Shown: positions 1 through 9,383 of the stretch, in pieces
Numbering within the stretch: position 1 is the stretch's first letter
How the letters are laid out: every line of letters begins with the position of its first letter
From: Perkinsus chesapeaki
Lineage: Eukaryota > Perkinsozoa > Perkinsida > Perkinsidae
Direction of reading: 5' to 3'
Assembly (NCBI GenBank): GCA_013115145.1
Contig: JAAPAO010000343.1
Location: 1-37,653, forward strand
DNA: 37,653 bases
The notes under the pieces: generated by a model
Database searches by the model: none
What the model was told of the DNA's origin: nothing
Seen by the model: the letters and a program-made list of their open reading frames with translations, nothing else
Position numbers and translations under genes: made by a program

Positions 1-400
1 GGAGTTGATCTAGGGTTACAGGGTGATGGGGTAGGCTCCATTCCTCCAAGATGTTGTCGAACTCCTTCAGGTTGGCGGTTCTTTCTAGGGAAGGGAACAA
101 ACTCGACCTGAGAGATAGGTCTTTTGCAAAGGTGGGAAACTTCTGCAGGGACGCCATGAGTTTATCTCGGCGTATATACCAGGTTAGGGATCCTGCCTGG
201 TTGCTCTGTGACTCGGCGAACAGTCTTCTTTCTGCTGCGCAGAATAAGGACCAGAATTCGAAACGATGAGTCTCGAGATTGACCCAGCGTGATAGATATG
301 TGGAGGCATCAGATGGTAGGAACTCTGCTTCAAGTGCATTAAGTATAAGCTCAAAGACGTCTCCGCAATCTCGGAGCCATTCCTTTAGGCTAATCGTCAT
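1..400 (-). CDS. unknown ORF B, runs off the window edge
   Basis: Open frame on the minus strand from an ATG at 400-398 to base 1, about 133 codons with no stop, so it is partial. It starts MTISLKEWLRDCGDVFEL and continues with mixed helical sequence rich in Leu, Glu, Trp and Arg. I recognise no domain. Its ATG overlaps the TGA of the upstream ORF A (397-399) as ATGA, placing it in the -1 frame relative to ORF A. Both ORFs carry similar KxWLxxxG-like stretches, so they may be parts of one protein joined by a frameshift, a missed intron or a sequencing error. A two-ORF retroelement or viral-type unit is another possibility, but no reverse transcriptase, protease or polymerase motif is visible. 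Confidence 0.45.
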   Translation of the reverse strand, partial: MTISLKEWLRDCGDVFELILNALEAEFLPSDASTYLSRWVNLETHRFEFWSLFCAAERRLFAESQSNQAGSLTWYIRRDKLMASLQKFPTFAKDLSLRSSLFPSLERTANLKEFDNILEEWSLPHHPVTLDQL

Positions 401-936
401 GGCGGCTTTTTGGCCTCAGTGCAGTCCTCGAGGGAGATGTCGATCTTCGTCCACGCTGTTAACAACTCCTTATTGGCCAGGCATGTCTCGAATGCATGTA
501 GCGCCTGGTCCAAGATAGCTATCCTCAGTGGATATGATAGTTTTGCAAGTGACATTTTGTGTAGAAGTCTAGTGAAGTATGCTTCAGACCACTGTTCTCC
601 AGAGAAACCCCATTCCTTAAGCCATGTTTTGACGTCCAAGGCCAGCGTCTTGCCCCTAGTGGATGTCAGGGTTAGCCCGGCTACGTTATTATATAGGCCA
701 AATGTTCCCAAACCAAGTAAGATGAGACAAGCCGTGGTCGGTTGCCTAAGCTTTCTGAGCTCTGCTTCGGAGAGGGCTGAGCTCCGTTGTTGAACATCAT
801 AATCACAGGTAGCGGTGTTGACCACTTGATTGAGAAAACGGTAGGATGATGCACCATTTGGTGGCCCTCCCTTAGCTGTCTCATACTCATACTCAGACGA
901 GGGTACGTCGGCGGTGATAGCATAACTCTTGTGCAT
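397..936 (-). CDS. unknown ORF A (179 aa), overlaps ORF B by ATGA
   Basis: Intact 179-codon frame from the ATG at 936 to the TGA at 399-397. The N-terminal third is polar (MHKSYAITADVPSSEYEYET). A hydrophobic stretch near residues 68-90 (ACLILLGLGTFGLYNNVAGL) could be a membrane segment or a buried core. The rest is helical with several Trp. No family is recognised. Just before the stop the codons read GCC AAA AAG CCG CCA TGA, so C AAA AAG lies eight bases upstream of the TGA and could allow a -1 slip into ORF B, but it is not a classical eukaryotic slippery site. No intron with GT-AG borders joins the two frames cleanly. Confidence 0.45.
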   Translation of the reverse strand: MHKSYAITADVPSSEYEYETAKGGPPNGASSYRFLNQVVNTATCDYDVQQRSSALSEAELRKLRQPTTACLILLGLGTFGLYNNVAGLTLTSTRGKTLALDVKTWLKEWGFSGEQWSEAYFTRLLHKMSLAKLSYPLRIAILDQALHAFETCLANKELLTAWTKIDISLEDCTEAKKPP

Positions 937-1069
937 AATACAACACTCTTGTAATTGATGGATTAAGAATAGATGATAGTGATAGTAGTATTGAGTTGTT
1001 AATGGAGCTACAGTATGTACGTGCTCACATATCGAGGGATTAGTAAGAATTGATAAGATAGCAAGAGGC

Positions 1070-1086
1070 TACTCGTCGGGCGAGTA
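1070..1086. repeat. TACTCG palindrome, copy 1
   Basis: Inverted repeat TACTCG / CGAGTA with a 5-nt spacer (TCGGG). It shares its core with the palindrome at 1208-1224 and could be a binding site for a dimeric factor. Function unknown. Confidence 0.4.
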
Positions 1087-1207
1087 CATTGGCAACTCAA
1101 CTGAATACTAGATTGTCCCTAAGCCCCTGGACCACATTACATCATCCATTGCTCCTTCACCCATATTATAAAAAGTGGTCGGCGGAGTCATTGGAAACAC
1201 TCGCAGC

Positions 1208-1224
1208 AGTACTCGGCGAGTACT
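1208..1224. repeat. ACTCG palindrome, copy 2
   Basis: Inverted repeat AGTACTCG / CGAGTACT around one central base, with 8-bp perfect arms. Further ACTCG and CGAGT words follow at 1225-1240. Same core as copy 1, 138 bp away. Confidence 0.4.
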
Positions 1225-1604
1225 ACTCGCCTCATCGAGTCGGTCACATATCGCTCTGTAAGACATACCCATGACCTTACTAGATACCCAGTTTACTAGT
1301 CAGCCATTGTTCGATCGACCAATATTGAGGCTCTGATTTGAAGAATTATTTTAGCTGCAACTCCAATGCAGCATTAAAACGATGGCGTGTTAGGGGCGCC
1401 GGGAAGCACTCTCGGCACCTTTTACACAATGCCAACGCTTCGTCGAATCTATTTCAAATGGATTGCAGGCTAATTGACCACTTGCCGGATTCACGGTATG
1501 GTGAAACCGGCTAGTAAATAGGAGAATCAATTCTGCGTCTATATACTCTTCACCTTTGGCCATGCCGATGTCGTGCAGCGTTGAATCCACATTAGTTGTT
1601 TTCA

Positions 1605-4600
1605 ATGTTCAATAACCCGGGAGCTCCGTCCAAGCCTACCAATGCCGCAGCCCTGCAGGGCCGGAACCCACTCAAGAGCTTTGCTGATTCGATGACGAGA
1701 GCGACGGCTACACAGAGACCGGGATTGTCGGGTAATGGGAAGGCGCTGATGTTGTGGCATTTAACGTGTGACACAAAGTGAATGCATAGAATATCTCTGC
1801 CCGCAGGCCAAGGTTAATAGGAGTCTTAAATCCTCCTCTGATCAATCTGGTGCGGAGCTCCATCCTTTTACATTATTTTTTATGCTGACATGTCGATGTA
1901 GAGTTACTGCTGCGCTTTTCTGGCTCTACGCGGCCTAAAACAGTTGTTGCTCTTAATTATCAGTCTTAGTTATCTAACATACGCCACAACCGCTCCTTCA
2001 TGCGGCTCTCCTGCGCAGTACATTCGACAGTCTATTTTAAATAGGATCAGTCCTGGAATTCTTTCCCAGCTTTCGTTTTTGATGCAGTGGGAAGTTCTGC
2101 CCGGTCGTCGACGTCACATGCGGGGCTTGACCAACGGCTTGCTGGGCATATGGCTGGAGGACCAACGGCGGCGAGTATGGATAGCAGTTTTATGAATATA
2201 GATCAACCAATGATGGAGAGTAGTAAGGGTAGAAGAGCCGCCGTTTTGGATACTAAATAGGTTAACAGTTCGTCCACTAGGGCGGTGATGGGAATCATAG
2301 AGATGATGATCTCGGATTACACTTAGTTCGGGGAACCTCTTCACCTGCAAGATACGTCATAATGTATGACATACTTTTCACATATAAAATATTTAGTAAC
2401 CAATATATTTATACCATCGTTCCTGCTCATCAGCACCACAATGACCTTCTCTTTACTGTTTGGCATTCCACAGTATGTCTGCAATAGTTACTCCGCCCGG
2501 CCCCGGGAATTGGGCTCAAGAGTTCGATGGGTCGAAGATGAATCATGCCAGGTAGGCGACAGCTCTGAATGATGGTATTTGAGATACAGAATATCACTTT
2601 TTGATTCTAATTTCGTTTATTTGTATTTTCTATTTGTTTATATGATAACATTAACAGTTATATCAACCTATTATTCTGATAGGCAGATCGAGTATTGTAG
2701 TCTACATTAGTCTAATTGTATTTTATAGACTGTCGATCATTTATTATAATATATTAACTCATATCAGATAATAAATTATTAGGCCAACGGCTGCCCAAAG
2801 AGGGCCTAGAGAAGCTCCTACGGTTTCCATGCCACATCAGCAACAACAATTTCAGCACTCGATGCCACCTCAGGTAGATACCCTGGAGGAATTCATGAAG
2901 ATATTATTATTAGTTCTATCATACTGGAATGCCAGCAGCACCGATGTATCACCGACCGATGGTTCAGCAACCGATAGTAGCCTCGGAAAACAAACCAGCA
3001 GCTGATGTGAAGAGGGAGGGCGCTGTGGATATGGAGGCTGCGAAAAGAATGGTGGAGACGATGCGTAGGTTATCGGCAATGCTTTGAAGGTATTTAAAAT
3101 GTTCAGGGGCGTCGGGAAATGCTAAATTTGCAAATAGCCAGTTTGTGGATTTTGTCGATCAGATTGTCAAGGGAGATCTGCAGTTGTCGGATGATAAGGT
3201 AGTGCTTTGGGGTAAAGAGGGCAGCCGGGCGTGGTTGGTTATTGGAGTGTCAACAGTGCATACTTTATACCTTATGTTTACTTGTACTGGGAATGACAAC
3301 TCCGATAGCATCAACTCCACGCTTTTGCGATCGTTCCCCTTATAGAGGAGCACCCTTCGTTATACAGGGTGACTCCAAAAAAATATCTTTTGCATAACTT
3401 GTGAAATGTGTTTCATACCGGCCTGAGAGGCGCTCCCGTCGAAATCGAAATTGGCCAAATGTGACCTCTTCCATTGGGACCGATTTTCTGGGGAGTTTTG
3501 AAATTTAAATATCACGCCAACCACATTGAGTTTCATCATGAGTCGTGAACTACCATCAGAAGGTCGCTATCGAGAGCTTCCGAACGTTTCACGTGTCGTC
3601 GAAATATTTGCCTGCACGAAAAAGTTACGCCAGATAGGACATTTCTGGGTCACCCTGTAGCTGTAAGAATATTGTTCCAAAAGTTGGCCGGCAAGCTGTT
3701 TCATTTCCGAAGTCGCTTTACTGTGTTCGGATGGTTGTAGGTTTTGGATTCGACGGGTCAGCCCGTTGACTGGGAAGTTTTGTATGATGAGGCTGCGGCT
3801 GCTATGGCACATGCTGAGGAGATTGCTGAGGAGCAGGAAGAGATGAGTAGGAGAGGAGAGAACTCAGGAGTGTTTGGTAATGAGGCTTTAGGGGTGTATT
3901 GGGCATGGGTGCGTTTTGGTGGCGAAGTGAGAAAAATTCTTACAAAAAACCAATTAGGATAGGAAAAATTACGAGTATGGAAACTTCAATCACATCGACG
4001 AGTGCTTTCCGGTGAAATTTCAAAGGTTCAGATGTTAGTTGGGTTTGATGAGGTACTGTAATTTACTGCCTTAACGCTCTGTTCTGAGGGCTAAATACTC
4101 CTCAGGGCCTGGTTAAGTCCAGTGAGATTTCACCTATAACGAATTCCAGTCAGGGGTGCTTGTAGTAGTTTCAGTAAAGGACTGCTGTATTATCTATAAG
4201 TAGTATCACACCTATTACCTATTCTAGTACCAATTCCTTTATTACTGCGTTAACTAGTATCTCTAAGCCTTTGAGATGAGTATACAGCGTGTTGGATGGT
4301 CGCAGGTTCGATCCCTAGGCCAGCTATGAAATTTTTTTCGTCCTTAAACCTGCAAGATGCAATCAGTGCCTATTTCCCTGGAATTATCGTAGTAATATAT
4401 AGGATCGTGCTGGATAGTTCTTTCTCATGCACAGTGCCATTTCGGTAATGCCTCCGTGGCCTTTGTTTGGTTAAGGTTGGCTATTCTTCTTCTAGTAGGC
4501 CCTATGGATGATGTATGGCAGCAGTTGCAACAGGAAGGGTGGCTGCTACAGGAGGGATGGACGAGCGCTCGAGATACCTATGAGTTCATTTCTGAGAATC

Positions 4601-7033
4601 CGTAAGGGGAATTCGGTAGTGGACGATGGGACCACTTTTATATGGAGACCCGCCCTGAGGTGTCGCTTTCGTCGTCATTTTTATGATGGCTATGGCTAGG
4701 AGCTTGTTGTTTTGAAAAACAGAAGACCGTTTACAGGTACCTTGAGTCTAGCGAGTCACCGCTACAGTTGGCTTTGAGGCTGATGGCTGAAGGAAAGGAT
4801 AAAGAGGCAATGCTTGCGCTTGAGGCTGAGGTGATTAAGTGGCATATACGTATTGCATTTGTAACTCCATACCGCTCAAGTGGATCTGGCAGCTGTTTTT
4901 GCGTCCGGTTCAAATAGATTTTTTGTGATTGACCTCAAAGTGTGTAGGAATGTATTCTCCAGCCATAAGCATCATAGAGTACTTATTAGCAGCTAGTTAA
5001 TAGCGCATCTATTTTACTGCTTCGTTTCAATTCACATCGAACAAAACTCCGAAGATCGGGGCGGGAGAAAATTACAACTGGGAAGGCGCTGGCTTGGTAG
5101 AATATAATCTTTGTAGTCATGCGAAAATTGCGAAAATTTTTCCCCGGGTCGTCAGAGGTAAGCTCTCTCCGACGCTAGGCAAAGGGATGCCTGTATCTCA
5201 ACCCTGTTGTTCATTATATATAATTTGGTACCACAGAGCTACATATTGCCTTTTTTGTATATATATATTTATCATATCATCTTGCAGGTACAACAGCACC
5301 CTGATTCCTCTGAAGGCTGGCGTTTGCTAGGACTGATGCACGCTGCGAACGATATGGACGTTGAAGCTATAGTGAGAAAGATGGTAGCATATCTGCGGGC
5401 TTTGAAGTGTGATGTTTTCAGACGTGTTTGGAGAAAGGGCACGACGCTGATCCGTACAATACGGACAGTCTCCTGGCGTTGGGAGTGTCTCTGACTAATG
5501 AGCTTGATTCTTATAGAGCTTTGAAGATACTGAGGTGGGTCCAGGCCGTTTGATGCGATACAGGCGGAAATAGATTTGTGATTTGTATCGACATCGTGTC
5601 CGAGTGGTTAAGGAGCTGGACTTGAAATCCAATGGGCTCAGCCCGCGCAGGTTCGAATCCTGCCGATGTCGTTTTTCAGAATTTATTTTTTCACAGCCTC
5701 TGTTTCAGGGAATGGCTCCAAAACCACGAAACCTACCATGGACTAGTTCAAGCTAGCACCGTTGATCCCCAAATGCTCCTCGACTATGACTTTCTCAAAA
5801 AGGACGTGGGCGTTACTTGGCGCAATTCCGACACATGTGACACCTAGGTTGTTTCACTTTTGGAGAAGGCAACTCAGTCTCGACCACAAGACTCGGACGC
5901 GTTTATTGCCCTCGGCGTCGCCCACAACATTGATAGAAACTATTCAAAGGCAGTTGAGAGTTTTATAACTGCTGCAACACTCCGACCGGAGGACCCGAGT
6001 TTGTAGGAATTGGCGGACTAAGAGTCGGAGTTACTGTTGTACAGGTGGAACAAGCTTGGAGCTACCTTGGCGAACTCCGGACACTCTGAAGCATCTCTTG
6101 TGGCATATAATCAGGTAACGCGTATAGTGTATCTCGTTTCAAATTAAACAGTTTTGGACCTTCCGCGTGTATTATAAGTACTTCTGTATACACGAACGTC
6201 TCGGCTATGCGAATATGTTATTTTTGAGAGAGATTTTTCCCCCTCGAGCAGTGGCGTTTGGATCAAAAAGCCACCGCAGTCGTAAAAATGAAATGCCGAA
6301 TGAGACGTGGACGTGTTACCGCTCTCAAAGAAATAGCTGAGGCTGTGCATCTGGTTAGTATTACAAAAACGTCTAATAGGACATGCGTCCCATCCCACTG
6401 TCTTGGCAGGCCCTGAGCTTGAAGCCCAACTACGCCCGCGCCTGGTCAAATCTAGCGATAGCCCACTGCAATTTGAACCAGCATGAAGATGGCATAAGGC
6501 AAGTGCATGAGGTTTGTCCGCACGGTCACCAAGTGGTCTCGTAGGTTCTATTTGGCAGCACTAAAACTAAGTCCAAAGGCGGAACATTTGTGGACTCTTT
6601 TATTTAATGCGGTGAGTCGTAATGGCTACCAGCGACATTAACGGCTGTTTGTAGGTCGCGGCTTGGGCACCAGATAGAGACGAGCTGGGCGATATGGTTG
6701 ATCGGCATGATATGGCCGGGTTGAACGCGGCAGTTGGAGGGGGGGTAAGTTGATGGTAGCTGTAAAAGATAAGTGTCGAAGCGATGATAACGAACAGAGG
6801 AATGAGCTATAGGTTTCTATTTAAATTGTTATCACGCAGGATGTCTAAGGCATCACTTTTCCGCTTCAACTTACCTACTGGCGTCATTACCGCTGTGATT
6901 TCGCAGAAGTGCGACCATTTAGGTGCCTGACGTGGAGAACCTTCCCGCACCGCAGCGCAATTTAGCGCAGGGTGTTGGTGACGTTGTTGCATCGTTGAGA
7001 GCTCAAATGAAGAGACCTCGGGATGAGAGCTGA
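1605..7033 (+). CDS. PEX5: peroxisomal targeting signal 1 receptor PEX5
   Basis: Cytosolic receptor that binds PTS1 tripeptides with its TPR domain and docks at the peroxisome. Proposed exons: 1605-1731, 2088-2222, (a piece before 2474 unresolved), 2474-2551, 2783-2873, 2914-3064, 3107-3198, 3741-3876, 4499-4601, 4737-4830, 5288-5371, 5422-5534, 5709-5805, 5848-6002, 6045-6114, 6410-6498, 6545-6611, 6655-6744, 6923-7033; about 630 aa, normal for PEX5. Visible motifs: NPLKSFADSMTR near the N terminus (equivalent to the NPL block), NWAQEF (WxxxF) in the exon at 2474, a WEVLY pentapeptide at about 3790, FANSQFVDFVDQI, then TPR repeats including HPDSSEGWRLLGLMHAANDM, DPYNTDSLLALGVSLTNE, DSDAFIALGVAHN, LWNKLGATLANSGHSEAS and KPNYARAWSNLAIAHCNL. 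Most introns are 40-50 nt. One uses a GC donor. The conserved N-terminal cysteine is not seen. Introns carry a MITE and a tRNA-Ser. Confidence 0.93.
3365..3657. mobile_element. mariner-type MITE in a PEX5 intron, copy 1
   Basis: A 293-bp non-autonomous element in the 542-nt intron at 3199-3740. It starts CAGGGTGACTCC and ends GGGTCACCCTG, giving imperfect terminal inverted repeats, and is flanked on both sides by TA (3363-3364 and 3658-3659), the target duplication of Tc1/mariner elements. It shares termini and an internal block (ATATTTCG.CGACACGT) with the shorter copy at 14933-15055, in opposite orientation. No intact transposase is present. Confidence 0.75.
5590..5671 (+). tRNA. tRNA-Ser(UGA) inside a PEX5 intron
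   Basis: An 82-nt class II tRNA. Acceptor arms GACATCG / CGATGTC, discriminator G, anticodon loop CTTGAAA giving UGA, a long variable arm, and T-loop GTTCGAATC. The outermost anticodon-stem pair is C-A. A TTTTT run at 5672-5676 fits a Pol III terminator. It lies in sense inside the 174-nt intron 5535-5708, whose acceptor follows 32 bases after the T run. Confidence 0.95.
6499..6544 (+). other. GC-AG intron in PEX5
   Basis: A 46-nt intron starting GCAAGT after an exon ending AG and closing with TAG. Only this border keeps the TPR frame from EDGIR into FYLAALKLSPKAEHLW. The GT a few bases further on gives a wrong frame. Confidence 0.75.
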
Positions 7034-7615
7034 TTTGAGGCAAGTTGAGAACGATGTTGTAGTGTTTTGAAATTTTTATTGAGACCGTTTCTTTCATCAT
7101 CTTCATTGAGTTGGAGTACCTCGCGTCGTTCTGAGAATTCGGTCCATATGTCCGAAGGACTTCCACAGAGCCTGATCGGTTTTTAATATTCCCAGCGGTG
7201 TAGATGTCGCCTCGACCACTCTTCGAGGGTTTTATGGCTGCTCAATTGGGGGACCAGGCAAACACTGATTCGGGCGAAAGGCAAAACTTCATTGCTCAAA
7301 GGCGTTCGCCTTTGAGCATCAGCAGCTGGAGACACGGGGCCTACGGTTTCTGAGAACCTTTTTCCACCTTCCCCTCCCCCTCCGACAAGGCTCGACGGGC
7401 GAGTATAGAAGTTTAGAAAAATGAGCACGAGGACGCGCCGCCCGGGAAGCGGTTTTGAATTCCACTTGGGATTGCTGAGAAATTATTGCATTTCCTAGAG
7501 TGTTGAGTGGTGAAATCTTAGCCGATAAATAATAGGAAGCACAGCCGGAAGGATAGCACTTCCTCGATGAGGCTTGGGAGGAGAGTCACTGATGTTTGTT
7601 TATATAACTTTTGAT
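7034..7615 (+). other. PEX5-SEC20 interval, probably holds the 5' exons of SEC20
   Basis: SEC20 homologues have some 70-90 residues before the part found at 7616, so one or more coding exons should lie here. Candidates are the ATG at 7421 (MSTRTRRPGSGFEFHLGLLR), an open segment from 7204 (MSPRPLFEGFMAAQLGDQ), and a short segment at about 7537-7585 reading SRKDSTSSMRLGRR. I could not join them with a consistent phase. A minus-strand frame of 119 codons (6807-7166) overlaps the last PEX5 exon and looks like a shadow. Confidence 0.35.
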
Positions 7616-8841
7616 ATGCAGAATGTGTTTTTAGACGTACGCGCTCAAATCTTGAAGCTCCGAAATGGTATGTAGAACTTTAAGTCAATATCATAAATTT
7701 CTGTCATGACCGTTTCGTCACATCCTATCATTTTGACGTTGTCAACTTGTACGTAAGTTGAATTCTGAGTCAGAATTCAACCTACGTACAAGTCAGGTCA
7801 GAATTTCTGACCAAGTCCCGTTGTGCCGCAGTTGGGTTGTTAAGTAGAGGAAGCAGTTTTTACAGTATGTCAAATTTGGCGTCGGATCGAGATAAGCTTT
7901 TTGCCGGTGGTGCTGCGGGGTCGGCAGGTAAACCAAAAGCAGACGATTCGGGTAACAGGGCAGCTGGAAGAGTGCTGCGAAGATCTGTACAACAGATGAG
8001 GGAAAATGTTCAGGTAGAGTTATGTGGTGGAACGATTATGTAGGGGTGATAAATTCCGGATGAATTGTGGATATAATCGTTAGATAGCCTGCGAATCTTC
8101 TGATCTGTATGTAATTAGCACTATAATGATAAGCAGGAAAGTGGTTCAGGCGAAAATTCGATAGTCGAAAGGTTCGACTTGAATCCCCAAAGGTTGGCTT
8201 AATATCCTCTGGAACATAACTGTTATGAAGTCCGTAGTTCAAATGCCTAACACTTCACGTATTAATATTACCGACGAGCCCAGAGTTGTGGCTCACTAAG
8301 AATCTTAACCGCTTCACAAAATCATATCATTTCGATTGTTCTTTCAATACGACGACTTTAATGCTGATTTTTGTAAGGGGATTTAGTGTCGCGAATTCAA
8401 TTTTTGGTTGCACTGTGGGATCTCGCTCGCCACCGCGTCTGTCGTTTTCAGCGTATGCGCGTGACTGAAGATGCATTGACAGAGTCGAGCGGTAAAATAA
8501 AGGATGTCAACGATGAATATGAGAACAACTACTCTGGAGCGTTGAAGACTGCCTCGGAGGCGATGACCAGTTTGAAGCGCCGAATTGATGCTGATGACAA
8601 ATATATTTGGTGGTCGTTTTTATTTTTCATTACTGTATGCGTTTTCATTATTCTTAAACGTTTAATGATATTCTCCCTCACAGGATGGCTTCTTCACATT
8701 ATAACCGAGTTGCTGTCTGTGGTGTATGATTATCTTGTTCAACCCTCCTACCGTGAAATTGTTCAGCCAGCTATTCTTTATTTTACGAACTCTAGTGAGG
8801 GCACTGTGGCCGATATCGGGTCGAGTGTAGATGAACTGTAG
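7616..8841 (+). CDS. SEC20: SEC20-type Qb-SNARE with C-terminal VDEL
   Basis: SNARE for retrograde Golgi-to-ER fusion, anchored in the ER membrane. Proposed exons 7616-7667 (starts at an in-frame ATG, possibly internal), 7832-8013 and 8452-8841. The order of parts is: a helical segment FLDVRAQILKLRN, a Gly/Ala-rich linker, a SNARE-like helix (TEDALTESSGKIKDVNDEYE, then ASEAMTSLKRRIDADDKYIW), one strong membrane segment at about 8605-8670 (WWSFLFFITVCVFIILKRL), and a lumenal tail of about 55 residues ending SSVDEL. Yeast Sec20 has the same plan with a C-terminal HDEL, so the VDEL is probably an ER retrieval signal. The 164-nt first intron holds two perfect foldbacks. The N-terminal portion is missing from this model. 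Confidence 0.72.
7745..7793. repeat. 49-nt near-perfect foldback in a SEC20 intron
   Basis: Arms 7745-7768 and 7770-7793 are 24 bp each with one mismatch and a single-base centre (G7769). The RNA would fold into one tight hairpin. It lies in intron 7668-7831, directly before a second palindrome at 7796-7812. Confidence 0.8.
7796..7812. repeat. 17-nt perfect palindrome beside the 49-nt foldback
   Basis: GGTCAGAA / TTCTGACC around one central T. It shares the TCAGAA / TTCTGA word with the tip of the neighbouring foldback. It lies 19 bases upstream of the exon that starts at 7832. Confidence 0.7.
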
Positions 8842-9383
8842 CATTATTGAGTTGCTGTTTTGTTATCAATTGAATCGGATCTTGGGCTTGCTCATATTCG
8901 TCGGGAAGTTCTAGCCGTTTCACGCGAATCTTAGCTTGATGCTAGGTTTCAAGCTTACCTGCCTTTTTTCGAGAAAAATAAAATTCGTCGTTTTAAAAGT
9001 GAATACCACGCTAAGAGAATCCTTCATCGTCGTATTCACTTTCGCATCCCGGTCTACCAGGATAGAGCACCCAGTAGATAGGGTTCGGCACCACTCGGAA
9101 TCAGTAGCTCCTCCACGCGAGAAATTGTAGAGGAGCTTCAAATGTTCTCGGAGGCCTGCACTTGGTCTTTTTTCTGCTTCAGGGACAAAATTTTCTGATT
9201 TCCCCTCCACTAGGAACACTTTCCTGATCCTCGAGAACTCGTTTCCGTGATGCTAAATGGATCCTAACGCCATACTGGTGGCGCTCCACGGGCTTTAGTT
9301 TGTCTCTTATCCGAGAAGGTAACCCTAAGATATTTTTCTCATCGCAGCGATACGCAATTACGTTGTATCAAGCCCCTTTTAAG
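8842..9383. other. intergenic region SEC20 to SDR gene, with a hairpin
   Basis: No gene is supported. The 99-codon minus-strand frame at 8920-9219 looks accidental because it spans an inverted repeat (AAAGTGAATAC at 8997-9007 and GTATTCACTTT at 9032-9042). A T-rich stretch followed by TCGCAG, about 35 bases before the ATG at 9384, could be the acceptor of a 5'-UTR intron or of spliced-leader trans-splicing. Confidence 0.4.

Larger units (their letters stand above)
937..1604. other. intergenic region between divergent ORF A (-) and PEX5 (+)
   Basis: No convincing gene is seen here. It should hold the promoters or processing signals of both neighbours. Visible content: two palindromes built on TACTCG/CGAGTA (1070-1086 and 1208-1224) on either side of an A/T-rich TATTATAAAA at 1164-1173. 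An AG at 1594-1595, about ten bases before the PEX5 ATG, could be a cis- or trans-splice acceptor. Confidence 0.4.

Noticed and set aside
2500-2525. GGGCTCAAG, resembling the end of the dinoflagellate spliced leader
   Set aside because: It lies inside the WAQEF coding exon of PEX5, and the rest of the leader is absent.
4255-4330. Possible tRNA ending with GGTTCGATCCC in a PEX5 intron
   Set aside because: The T stem pairs only partly and no acceptor, D or anticodon arm can be formed; at most a relic similar to the one at 13125-13212.
6807-7166. 119-codon minus-strand ORF at the PEX5 3' end
   Set aside because: The plus strand here encodes the last PEX5 exon (6923-7033, in phase); the minus frame has no recognisable motif.
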